DNA from: a bacterium UBP3_UBA3054
GTDB lineage: Bacteria; Auribacterota; UBA3054
DNA: 5,495 bases
NCBI GenBank assembly: GCA_002366995.1
Contig: DFCM01000045.1
Location: 1 to 5,495 of the forward strand
Direction of reading: 5' to 3'
Shown here one piece after another: positions 1-5,495 of the stretch. The notes under the pieces are model-generated. The model did not search any database. It saw nothing but the letters and a program-made list of their open reading frames with translations, and was not told the origin of the DNA. A program made the translations under genes and the position numbers. The number at the start of each line of letters is the position of its first letter. Position 1 is the stretch's first letter.

Positions 1-1265
1 CAGGCGTATTCCCACTGCGCTTCCGTGGGAAGATCGAAATCTTTGCCTGTCTTGGCACGGAGCTTGCCCAGGAAGGATTCTTCATCGACATCGCTGTCGG
101 CCGGCCAGCCAGCGCCTTTTTCCGCTCCCCTGATCATATTGAAGGAAACGCATTCCACAGGTCGCGTATTGCCGGAATGATATGAAGGATTGCTGCCAGT
201 GATCGTTTCATATTGCCCCTGAGTAGTCTCGAAGACGCCAATGAAAAAGTCCTTTGTTAGAGTGACCTCATGCTGAAGCTCATCAGGGTATCTTCCCAAC
301 TCGTCGGTGGGAGAGCCCATGATAAATTTGCCTGACTGGATCTTTCTCAGGACCATTTTTGTGGTCTTGTACTCGTAAGTCCATCCGCCTTCCGGCACAG
401 AATCAAGATAGCTTATGTCGCCGCTTGTGAGATCGACCACCATATAAAGATCACTAGGAGGAGGAGGCACTTCCTCGATCTCCACTCTGACCTTCATGTC
501 GTCGGTCAAAAGTCCGTAGAAGGTTTCGTTCGGCAGCCAGATGGCTTTGTATTTTCCTGCCCCGGGGAGGGTGCCGTCGGATCCGTCTTTGGTCAGCGTT
601 CCCTTCTCGGTCAAGTCGAAGGAAGTCTCGCCGTTGTCGGTAGAGCCGTAGAATTTCACTTCAAGGCCGTAGGGGTTATCGCTATCGATAGTGAAATTGA
701 TAATGACGCTTCTGTCGAAGGGCCACATCTGCATGCATTTGACTTCCGTAACGGAACTTTCCGCCTTGACGCTCAAAGCGCTCACGGAGAGCAGCGCGAC
801 GACCATGAGCAAACTCTTAACGCGTTTGCGCAGAAAGAACGCCGCCGCCAAACCCAAAAGCATTAGGCCGGCCGGTTCGGGCAGGATCGTCACCAACCTG
901 GAAAATAATCTGTGCTCTGTGTCGCTCACGACGGTTTCAATAAGAAGGTAGGTGTCATCGGTCGGGAAATCCTTGTAATCTTCGGCGGTGTAGTCCCAGG
1001 TGGCAGTGCCTTCCACCGGCGTTGCAGAGTAGTCCGTGAAAATACTGGCCGCTATCTCCGGGTTAAGCGTGTCCTCCACAATGATCTTCAGAGACTTGGG
1101 TTCTCCTTCCGTCATGGCGCTGCTGTAGGCCAGAGGATCGGTGGGATTCAGAAGGATCGGTTCCTCCGTGATCGCGTTCCCGTCGAAATGAAAGGAATCG
1201 GACCAGAGGGAAGTATCCGCCATGGCAAGCGACGCCAGAAACAAAACAGCGATTAGTTTTTTCAT
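1..1265 (-). CDS. In-frame fusion: small PEP-CTERM exported protein + FGE-sulfatase (SUMF1)-like exported protein, partial
   Basis: One open frame without a stop runs from ATG (1265-1263) off the left edge; 421 codons are visible. Residues 1-16 (MKKLIAVLFLASLAMA) form a signal peptide with an AMA cleavage site. Residues 17-127 are a small polar domain rich in D, E and T that I do not recognise, probably beta-rich. Residues 129-148 are a PEP-CTERM anchor. Residues 149-168 look like a second signal peptide ending SVKA. Residues 169-265 resemble the N-terminal beta domain of Lentisphaerota-type FGE proteins, followed by a PPPP linker (267-270). From about 304 the FGE-sulfatase fold begins: KFIMGSPTDE, HEVTLTKDFFIGVFETTQGQY, NPSYHSGNTRPVECVSF and FDLPTEAQWEYA at the edge. 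The catalytic cysteine region lies outside the window, so formylglycine-generating activity cannot be judged; many paralogues of this type are probably non-catalytic. Two genes fused by loss of a stop is my inference. No Shine-Dalgarno sequence precedes the ATG; the leader is A-rich. Confidence 0.85.
   Translation of the reverse strand, partial: MKKLIAVLFLASLAMADTSLWSDSFHFDGNAITEEPILLNPTDPLAYSSAMTEGEPKSLKIIVEDTLNPEIAASIFTDYSATPVEGTATWDYTAEDYKDFPTDDTYLLIETVVSDTEHRLFSRLVTILPEPAGLMLLGLAAAFFLRKRVKSLLMVVALLSVSALSVKAESSVTEVKCMQMWPFDRSVIINFTIDSDNPYGLEVKFYGSTDNGETSFDLTEKGTLTKDGSDGTLPGAGKYKAIWLPNETFYGLLTDDMKVRVEIEEVPPPPSDLYMVVDLTSGDISYLDSVPEGGWTYEYKTTKMVLRKIQSGKFIMGSPTDELGRYPDELQHEVTLTKDFFIGVFETTQGQYETITGSNPSYHSGNTRPVECVSFNMIRGAEKGAGWPADSDVDEESFLGKLRAKTGKDFDLPTEAQWEYA
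762..821 (-). other. Internal signal-peptide-like segment (residues 149-168)
   Basis: The segment reads VKSLLMVVALLSVSALSVKA followed by ESSVTEV. It has the build of a secretory signal peptide: a basic n-region (VK, reinforced by the preceding RKR), a hydrophobic core, and a V-x-A site before E169. The first codon is GTT, not a start codon; the only ATG inside is 806-804. Starting there, after a weak AAGAG at 818-814 with 7-base spacing, would remove the basic n-region. The segment therefore looks like the relic of a separate gene start. Confidence 0.7.
822..881 (-). other. PEP-CTERM sorting/anchor motif inside the fused frame (residues 129-148)
   Basis: The codons read PEPAGLMLLGLAAAFFLRKR: a PEP signature, a hydrophobic helix of about 14 residues, then a basic RKR cluster. 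This is the tripartite C-terminal signal recognised by exosortases, and it normally sits at the extreme C-terminus with a stop right after the basic cluster. Here translation continues in frame. No exosortase gene is visible in the window. Confidence 0.85.
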
Positions 1266-1326
1266 TTTATTTTTTGGGTTCGCATTAAGAAGCTTCTCGG
1301 AATGGGAAAAATATTGAATAATTCGG

Positions 1327-1354
1327 ATTATATTTTATCAAATGCGGCTTTCAG
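1327..1354 (-). promoter_or_regulatory. Candidate sigma-70-type promoter for the leftward exported fusion gene
   Basis: On the minus strand a perfect TATAAT (1332-1327) is preceded by CTGAAA (1354-1349) with a 16-base spacer. The -10 matches 6/6 and the -35 matches 4/6 of TTGACA. The predicted transcript starts near 1320, leaving a leader of about 55 bases. AT-rich DNA can give such matches by chance, so this is moderate evidence only. Confidence 0.4.
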
Positions 1355-1363
1355 TCCGGCCCG

Positions 1364-1377
1364 GCCTTAAATAAGGC
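1364..1377. promoter_or_regulatory. 14-bp dyad, possible operator in the divergent region
   Basis: GCCTTA-AA-TAAGGC is a perfect inverted repeat with 6-bp arms. It lies about 10 bases upstream of the leftward -35 element and is centred about 138 bases upstream of the predicted sigma-54 start. It could bind a dimeric regulator of either gene. It is too short and lacks the T-tract expected of a terminator. The binding protein is unknown. Confidence 0.3.
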
Positions 1378-1403
1378 ATGTCGGCTCTCTGATTACATTT
1401 TTT

Positions 1404-1430
1404 GTACACGAAGGCCGCGCAGCGGTACAC
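1404..1430. promoter_or_regulatory. Two GTACAC direct repeats 21 bp apart, candidate upstream activator sites
   Basis: GTACAC occurs at 1404-1409 (within the palindrome TGTACA) and again at 1425-1430. The start-to-start distance is 21 bp, two helical turns, so both sit on the same DNA face. Between them is a CCGC-GCA-GCGG dyad (1415-1425). They lie about 105 and 84 bases upstream of the predicted sigma-54 start, within the range where enhancer-binding activators bind. They do not match the classical NtrC consensus (TGCACC-N5-GGTGCA), so the activator is not identified. Confidence 0.35.
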
Positions 1431-1446
1431 AATCTGTAAAAAGAAC

Positions 1447-1459
1447 GCGGATTTTCCGC
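1447..1459. promoter_or_regulatory. Short dyad GCGGA-TTT-TCCGC upstream of the sigma-54 promoter
   Basis: A perfect 5-bp inverted repeat with a 3-base loop is centred near 1453, about 56 bases before the predicted start, between the GTACAC repeats and the -24 element. That is where a bending protein or a repressor often binds at sigma-54 promoters, but the sequence matches no site I recognise. It may be fortuitous. Confidence 0.2.
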
Positions 1460-1482
1460 TTAAAAAGGCTGTTTGCCGCCTT

Positions 1483-1498
1483 TGGCACACCTTTTGCT
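1483..1498 (+). promoter_or_regulatory. Sigma-54 (RpoN) -24/-12 promoter of the synthetase-like-gltB operon
   Basis: TGGCAC (1483-1488), five bases, then TTGCT (1494-1498) matches the consensus TGGCAC-N5-TTGCW completely. The diagnostic GG (1484-1485) and GC (1496-1497) are separated by exactly 10 bases. Transcription is predicted to begin near 1509, giving a leader of about 37 bases before the ATG at 1546. Sigma-54 promoters depend on an ATP-hydrolysing enhancer-binding activator and are classic for nitrogen-assimilation genes, which fits the genes behind it. No sigma-70 pair with proper spacing competes here. Confidence 0.8.
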
Positions 1499-1533
1499 TA
1501 TATATGTTGCTCTATAACTATTAACCACAGAAA

Positions 1534-1539
1534 AAGGAG
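1534..1539 (+). promoter_or_regulatory. Ribosome binding site that selects the start at 1546
   Basis: AAGGAG sits directly against the first ATG (1540-1542, no spacer) but 6 bases before the second ATG (1546-1548). The spacing strongly favours the second ATG, so the protein begins MQERDD and not MTMQERDD. Confidence 0.75.
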
Positions 1540-1545
1540 ATGACC

Positions 1546-2778
1546 ATGCAGGAACGAGACGACATCGGCGCAAGCCTAGCCAGATTTCATGCCGCCCTCA
1601 AGCAGTCCGGCAGCGGACTGACCGCCTTCGCCAAAAGCCAGTATATGGAAAAATGGCAAAGCGAAACAATCTTTCACGTTTTGAAGATCCGCACCACCGC
1701 GATCAACGCGATGCAGGAATATTTGGTGAATAACGGCATCCTGAATCTGGAAAGAGTCTCACTTAGCCCTGTCACCGACCCGCTGGCCCACGATATCGAA
1801 TACTCCCCCACTCTCAGCTACAAAGGCCAGCCTTACAAGACCACCCACTCGATGATCTACTCGAAGTTCCTGGCCTGCTCCAACCCTCACCTGAAAGGCG
1901 TTTACATCGACTCCCCCAACATCAGGCTGGAACTGGAAAGCCCGGTGGGCGAACAGAGGGGACGCTACCTCATCGACTTTTCGCAAATGGATATCGAAGT
2001 CAGAAGAGACAGGTTCGTTTCCCTGGAGGAATATTTCAATGAAGTCGAGAAAGTCAAAAAGATCCTCAAAGAAGATCTTGACAAAGCCCTGGGTTTCTTC
2101 GAGGGCCTCATCATCCACACGGTGAAAGCCCTGAAGGAAAAGAACGAAGCGGATCTTTCCGCCCTGGGCGTCAAGCTTGAAGTCCCGACCAAGCCTTTCC
2201 CCTCGTTTTTCCTCGACGACGCGAAGAAGAAAGCCGCGGGCGGTTCCGTGGAAAAAGTTTTGGGTGAAGAGTGCGGCAGCCAGTTCTTCTGGATCAAGGG
2301 CATCCTGCGCGAGAACTACGACCTGGTCTACCCCTACCTCAAAGCCGACGGCAGCAAGCGCGATCCGGATGACATTCCCTCCACCGACATCTACAACTAC
2401 GACCTCTGCGCCCAGAGCTCCCTTCTCAAGGGCGGCATGGGCGGAGCCTTGGAAGTTTTGTCCGGCGCCGTCAGGGAATGGCTCTATGAGCCGATCATCG
2501 CGAGACTCATCGACAACAAGATCATCCCCGAAGCGCCGCAACTTGACCGCGGCGGAGAGATCACCAACATCGAAAAACTGAGCGGATACGCACCCTTCCT
2601 GGCGGTGGCCGGTATGAAGGGACCGGACGGCGCTCCCCTCTTCCCCTCGACCTTCGGCGGCGGCATCGGCGTGGAAAGATTCCTGTACGCGCTCCTGAAG
2701 GGCCCCGTCATCAAAAAGATCGACGATGTGACGCTTTTCGGCAAGAACCCCGACTCCTACCCCGTTTATATTTTCTGA
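1546..2778 (+). CDS. Class II aminoacyl-tRNA-synthetase-like protein lacking an anticodon-binding domain; probable AsnRS-derived asparagine synthetase
   Basis: The 410-residue cytosolic protein matches the catalytic core of the AspRS/AsnRS subclass. Residues 25-60 resemble the motif 1 region (helix then NGILNLERVSLSPV). Residues 100-125 align with the substrate-binding stretch (THSMIYSKFLACSNPH). Motif 2 is IRLE (R127, E129) with RGRYLIDFSQMDIEV (138-152). Motif 3 is GGGIGVER (371-378, R378), the ATP-binding arginine. The OB-fold anticodon-binding domain of about 100 residues that should precede motif 1 is absent, so it is unlikely to charge tRNA. The known parallel is the archaeal asparagine synthetase derived from AsnRS (Pyrococcus type), which amidates aspartate with ammonia and ATP. 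The link to gltB and a sigma-54 promoter supports a nitrogen-metabolism role. Substrate identity is inference; another amide- or amino-acid-activating ligase is possible. It is longer than the archaeal enzyme (about 300 residues), with extra sequence between motifs 2 and 3. It ends 12 bases before gltB with no terminator between. Confidence 0.85.
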   Translation: MQERDDIGASLARFHAALKQSGSGLTAFAKSQYMEKWQSETIFHVLKIRTTAINAMQEYLVNNGILNLERVSLSPVTDPLAHDIEYSPTLSYKGQPYKTTHSMIYSKFLACSNPHLKGVYIDSPNIRLELESPVGEQRGRYLIDFSQMDIEVRRDRFVSLEEYFNEVEKVKKILKEDLDKALGFFEGLIIHTVKALKEKNEADLSALGVKLEVPTKPFPSFFLDDAKKKAAGGSVEKVLGEECGSQFFWIKGILRENYDLVYPYLKADGSKRDPDDIPSTDIYNYDLCAQSSLLKGGMGGALEVLSGAVREWLYEPIIARLIDNKIIPEAPQLDRGGEITNIEKLSGYAPFLAVAGMKGPDGAPLFPSTFGGGIGVERFLYALLKGPVIKKIDDVTLFGKNPDSYPVYIF

Positions 2779-2790
2779 GCGAAAAGAAAA

Positions 2791-5495
2791 ATGAAAGGAC
2801 TTTACGATCAAAGTTTCGAGCATGACGCCTGCGGCGTAGGCTTGGTAGCCGACCTTAACAACGTCGCTTCCCACGAGGTGATCGTTTCGGGATTGTCCGT
2901 TCTCAAGAACCTGATCCACCGCGGCGCCACCGGCAACGACCCCGAGACCGGCGACGGCGCGGGGCTTTTGTTCAAGCTGCCGGACGCCTTCTTCAGAAAA
3001 GAGATCCCTGGCCTTCCGCCCTTGGGCCAGTACGCCGTGGCCATGGTCTTCGAGAAGAAAGACGAAAAAGCGCTCATAGAGAGCGTGCTTAATGAGAACG
3101 GCTATCGAGTCCTCTGCTGGCGCGACGTCCCCGTAAAGCCCGAGGCCATAGGCACCGTGGCGAGATCCGGCATGCCTGCCATAAAGCAGCTTTTCATAAC
3201 TTTCGATCCCGTTGGCGACGGAAAGGAACTGGAGAGAAAACTCTTCGTTTTGAGAAGAGTGCTGGAAAAGAAATGCCAAAGCTCTTTCTTCTGCTCCCTC
3301 TCATCCCGTACTATCGTCTATAAAGGTCTTTTCATCGCGACGCAGTTGGAGAAATTCTATCCCGACCTCACGGACGAAGAGCTTAAGACTTCCCTGGTCC
3401 TGGTCCACCAGCGTTTCTCAACCAACACCTTCCCCAGCTGGGAACTCGCCCATCCTTTCAGGCTTCTGGCCCACAACGGCGAAATAAACACCATCAAGGG
3501 AAACCTGAACGCCATGCGATCCAGGCTTCCCTCTTTATCTTCCCCGCTTCTGGGAGACGACCTTCAAAAAGTCTTGCCGCTTTTCAGTGAGGGCGCCTCG
3601 GACTCCTTCTGCCTCGACAACATCTTCGAGCTCCTCATCAATTCCGGCTACGATCCCGCCCACGCCATACTGATGCTCATGCCCCAGGCCTGGGGCGCGA
3701 AGTATCATATGGGGCACGATATCAGGGCCTTCTACGAATACCACTCCGCGCTGATGGAACCCTGGGACGGTCCCTCCGCCCTGGCCTTCACTGACGGCGT
3801 CACGGCCGGCGCGGCCCTGGACAGGAACGGCCTCAGGCCCGCCCGCTGGACCTTGAGAAAAGACGGACTCTTCGTCCTGGCCTCCGAGACCGGCGTCCTG
3901 GACATCCCGCCAAAAGATGTCGCCCGCAGAGGCCACCTCAACCCCGGCTCCATAATCCTCCTCGACCTCGACGAGCACCGCATACTGGAGAACGAGGAAG
4001 TCAAGACCAAGTACGCCAGGCTAAGACCATACCGCCGCTGGGTCGCTGAAAACCACGTCCAGATCCAGGGCCTCTTCACGGAAGTCGCTCCCTCGAACGT
4101 TCCCAAAGACCTGGGTGAAAAGCAGGAATTCTTCGGTTACGACAAGGCGAACGTCATAAAAGCCCTGAAGTTCATGGGAGAAAACGGAAAGGAGCAAGTG
4201 GGCTCCATGGGCTGCACCAGCCCTCTGGCCGCGCTTTCCAAAAAATACCATCCCCTCTTCGACCACTTCCACCAGAGCTTCGCCCAGGTCACCAATCCTC
4301 CCATCGATTCCATCAGGGAAGAGCAGGTCATGTCGATCATGACCTACATCGGCAACAGCGGAAACATCCTCGAGGAAACTCCCGAGTGCGCCAAACTGAT
4401 CAAGCTTAAAAGACCGATCCTTACGGAAGACGAATTGGAGCGGCTCTCCGCTTACAAAGCCAAGACCTTCCCGCTTTTCTTCAAGGATGACCTTTCCGCC
4501 GCCCTTGAAAAGCTCGCCAATGACTGCCTCGCCGCCGTAAAAGAGGGAGTGAAGATCCTCATCCTTTCCGACCGGCTGGAAAACAAAAAAGACGGCGAAC
4601 TGCCCATCCCCTCGCTTCTGGCCGCCGCCGCCGTTGACAAAGCCCTTAACGAGGCCGGCCTCAGGCCGCCCGTAGGCATCATCCTTCAGACCGCCGAGTG
4701 CTGGGACGTCCATCACTTCGCCGTATTGTTAAGCTACGGCGCCACTGCCATCGCGCCGTACTTGGCTTTCGAGACCATTGCCGACATCTTCCCGGATGAT
4801 CCTGTCAAAGCCTCCTCCAATTACGTCAAGGCGATTAGGAACGGACTTCTGAAGATAATGGCCAAGGTCGGCATCTCGACCTTGAGAAGCTACCGCTTCG
4901 CCAAGCTTTTCGAAGCCCTCGGCCTTTCCGAAAAACTTATAAACGCTTATTTTTCCGGCACGCCTTCCAGAATAGGCGGCATCGACATAAGCGATCTTGA
5001 AAAGCAGATCAAAGCGGCCCACGAAAGCAAAACGGAAATAAAGGAACGCCCCTGCTGGACCGCCAAAGTCCAGATCGCCTTAAGGGAAGCCGCCAGAGGA
5101 AACGACTACAACAAATTCCTGGAATTCTCGAAACTCATAAACAGCACGGAAGAAGGCTGCCACACCCTAAGGGATCTTCTGAGATTCAAGAAGACGAAAG
5201 CCATCCCCGTAGAGGAAGTGACGCCCGTTGAAGAGATCTTGAAGCGCTTCTACGGCGCGGCCATGTCATTGGGCTCTATTTCTCCGGAAGCCCACGAAGC
5301 CATCGCCAAAGCCTTCAACTTCATCGGCTCCATGTCGAACTGCGGCGAGGGCGGACTCGATCCCGTAAGGATAGGCAAAGACACGGATTGCGGCATCAAG
5401 CAGATCGCCTCCGGCCGTTTCGGCGTCACCACGAGCTACATAAAAAGCGCCAAGGAACTGCAGATAAAACTGGCCCAGGGCGCGAAGCCCGGCGA
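2791..5495 (+). CDS. gltB: Glutamate synthase (GOGAT) large subunit, 3'-truncated by the window edge
   Basis: GltB transfers the amide nitrogen of glutamine to 2-oxoglutarate, giving two glutamates; GltD supplies electrons in the bacterial NADPH enzyme. Visible are 901 of roughly 1500 residues. A short propeptide (MKGLYDQSFEHDA) precedes Cys14, the expected N-terminal nucleophile in ACGVG after cleavage. The type II glutaminase domain follows to about 430, with HQRFSTNTFPSW (206-217), AHNGEINT (N229, G230) and LDRNGLRPAR. The linker/central domain carries GSMGCTSPLAALS, FAQVTNPPIDSIREE, ILILSDR, HHFAVLLSYGATAIAPYLAFET and MAKVGISTLRSYR. The FMN-binding synthase domain starts near 811 (GAAMSLGSISPEAH, SNCGEGG, IKQIASGRFGVT, AQGAKPG) and is cut off. 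The rest of that domain, the 3Fe-4S cysteines and the GXGXG beta-helix lie beyond the window. The gene follows its neighbour by 12 bases and is likely co-transcribed from the sigma-54 promoter. No clear Shine-Dalgarno precedes the ATG (only GAAAAGAAAA), so translation may depend on the upstream gene. Confidence 0.97.
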   Translation, partial: MKGLYDQSFEHDACGVGLVADLNNVASHEVIVSGLSVLKNLIHRGATGNDPETGDGAGLLFKLPDAFFRKEIPGLPPLGQYAVAMVFEKKDEKALIESVLNENGYRVLCWRDVPVKPEAIGTVARSGMPAIKQLFITFDPVGDGKELERKLFVLRRVLEKKCQSSFFCSLSSRTIVYKGLFIATQLEKFYPDLTDEELKTSLVLVHQRFSTNTFPSWELAHPFRLLAHNGEINTIKGNLNAMRSRLPSLSSPLLGDDLQKVLPLFSEGASDSFCLDNIFELLINSGYDPAHAILMLMPQAWGAKYHMGHDIRAFYEYHSALMEPWDGPSALAFTDGVTAGAALDRNGLRPARWTLRKDGLFVLASETGVLDIPPKDVARRGHLNPGSIILLDLDEHRILENEEVKTKYARLRPYRRWVAENHVQIQGLFTEVAPSNVPKDLGEKQEFFGYDKANVIKALKFMGENGKEQVGSMGCTSPLAALSKKYHPLFDHFHQSFAQVTNPPIDSIREEQVMSIMTYIGNSGNILEETPECAKLIKLKRPILTEDELERLSAYKAKTFPLFFKDDLSAALEKLANDCLAAVKEGVKILILSDRLENKKDGELPIPSLLAAAAVDKALNEAGLRPPVGIILQTAECWDVHHFAVLLSYGATAIAPYLAFETIADIFPDDPVKASSNYVKAIRNGLLKIMAKVGISTLRSYRFAKLFEALGLSEKLINAYFSGTPSRIGGIDISDLEKQIKAAHESKTEIKERPCWTAKVQIALREAARGNDYNKFLEFSKLINSTEEGCHTLRDLLRFKKTKAIPVEEVTPVEEILKRFYGAAMSLGSISPEAHEAIAKAFNFIGSMSNCGEGGLDPVRIGKDTDCGIKQIASGRFGVTTSYIKSAKELQIKLAQGAKPG

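Noticed and set aside
691..1256. Two plus-strand frames (691-951 and 912-1256) antisense to the exported fusion
   Set aside because: They overlap each other and oppose a frame with signal peptides, a PEP-CTERM motif and an FGE domain. Neither shows a recognisable domain.
1364..1377. Dyad as a transcription terminator
   Set aside because: The arms are only 6 bp, A/T-rich at the loop, with no T-tract on either side, and no gene ends nearby since both flanking genes point away.
1482..1518. Sigma-70 promoter using TTGGCA (1482-1487) with TATAAC (1513-1518) or TATATG (1501-1506)
   Set aside because: The spacers are 25 and 13 bases, outside the workable 16-18 range. The same bases form a complete sigma-54 element.
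1540..1545. Upstream ATG at 1540 as the start of the synthetase-like gene
   Set aside because: The AAGGAG ribosome binding site touches this ATG with no spacer, while the ATG at 1546 has the proper 6-base spacing.
1266..1545. tRNA, riboswitch, CRISPR or mobile-element remnant in the divergent region
   Set aside because: I saw no cloverleaf, spaced repeat array, terminal inverted repeats or recognisable aptamer; the predicted leader of the plus-strand operon is only about 37 bases.
1759..3279. 506-residue open frame on the minus strand across the synthetase-like gene and the start of gltB
   Set aside because: It is antisense to two well-supported genes, crosses their junction, has low-complexity composition rich in V, G, E and F, and matches no family I know. 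It is a by-product of codon bias on the coding strand.
3535..5432. Several minus-strand frames of 60-231 residues inside gltB
   Set aside because: All are antisense to a continuous, strongly conserved gltB frame and carry no family motifs.

Overview
The window holds three protein-coding units around one divergent promoter region. The best guess for the source is a bacterium of the PVC superphylum, of the Lentisphaerota/Kiritimatiellota type. That guess rests on a PEP-CTERM anchor ending PEPAGLMLLGLAAAFFLRKR and on an exported formylglycine-generating-enzyme (FGE/SUMF1)-like protein with a lineage-typical N-terminal beta domain. It comes from recalled family patterns, not from any marker gene.

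Left part (1-1265, minus strand): one uninterrupted reading frame runs off the left edge. It reads as two proteins joined end to end. The first is a complete small exported protein with its own signal peptide and a C-terminal PEP-CTERM anchor. The second is an FGE-sulfatase-like protein with its own signal peptide. No stop codon separates them, so the PEP-CTERM tail sits in the middle of the polypeptide.

Middle (1266-1545): a 280-base non-coding region between divergent genes. Leftward, a plausible housekeeping promoter (CTGAAA-N16-TATAAT) serves the exported fusion. Rightward, there is an excellent match to a sigma-54 promoter (TGGCAC-N5-TTGCT, GG-N10-GC). Upstream of it lie two direct GTACAC repeats 21 bp apart and two short dyads, which are candidate activator sites.

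Right part (1546-5495, plus strand): a two-gene nitrogen-assimilation operon. The first gene encodes a 410-residue class II aminoacyl-tRNA-synthetase-like protein. It has the AspRS/AsnRS catalytic core but no anticodon-binding domain, so it resembles the archaeal asparagine synthetase derived from AsnRS. After a 12-base gap comes gltB, the large subunit of glutamate synthase, cut by the right edge after 901 of an expected roughly 1500 residues.

The proposed logic is that a sigma-54 holoenzyme, driven by an NtrC-type activator, turns on a module that moves nitrogen into glutamate (GltB) and perhaps asparagine (the synthetase-like protein). The promoter class and the neighbouring gltB support the reading that the first gene acts in amide metabolism and not in translation.
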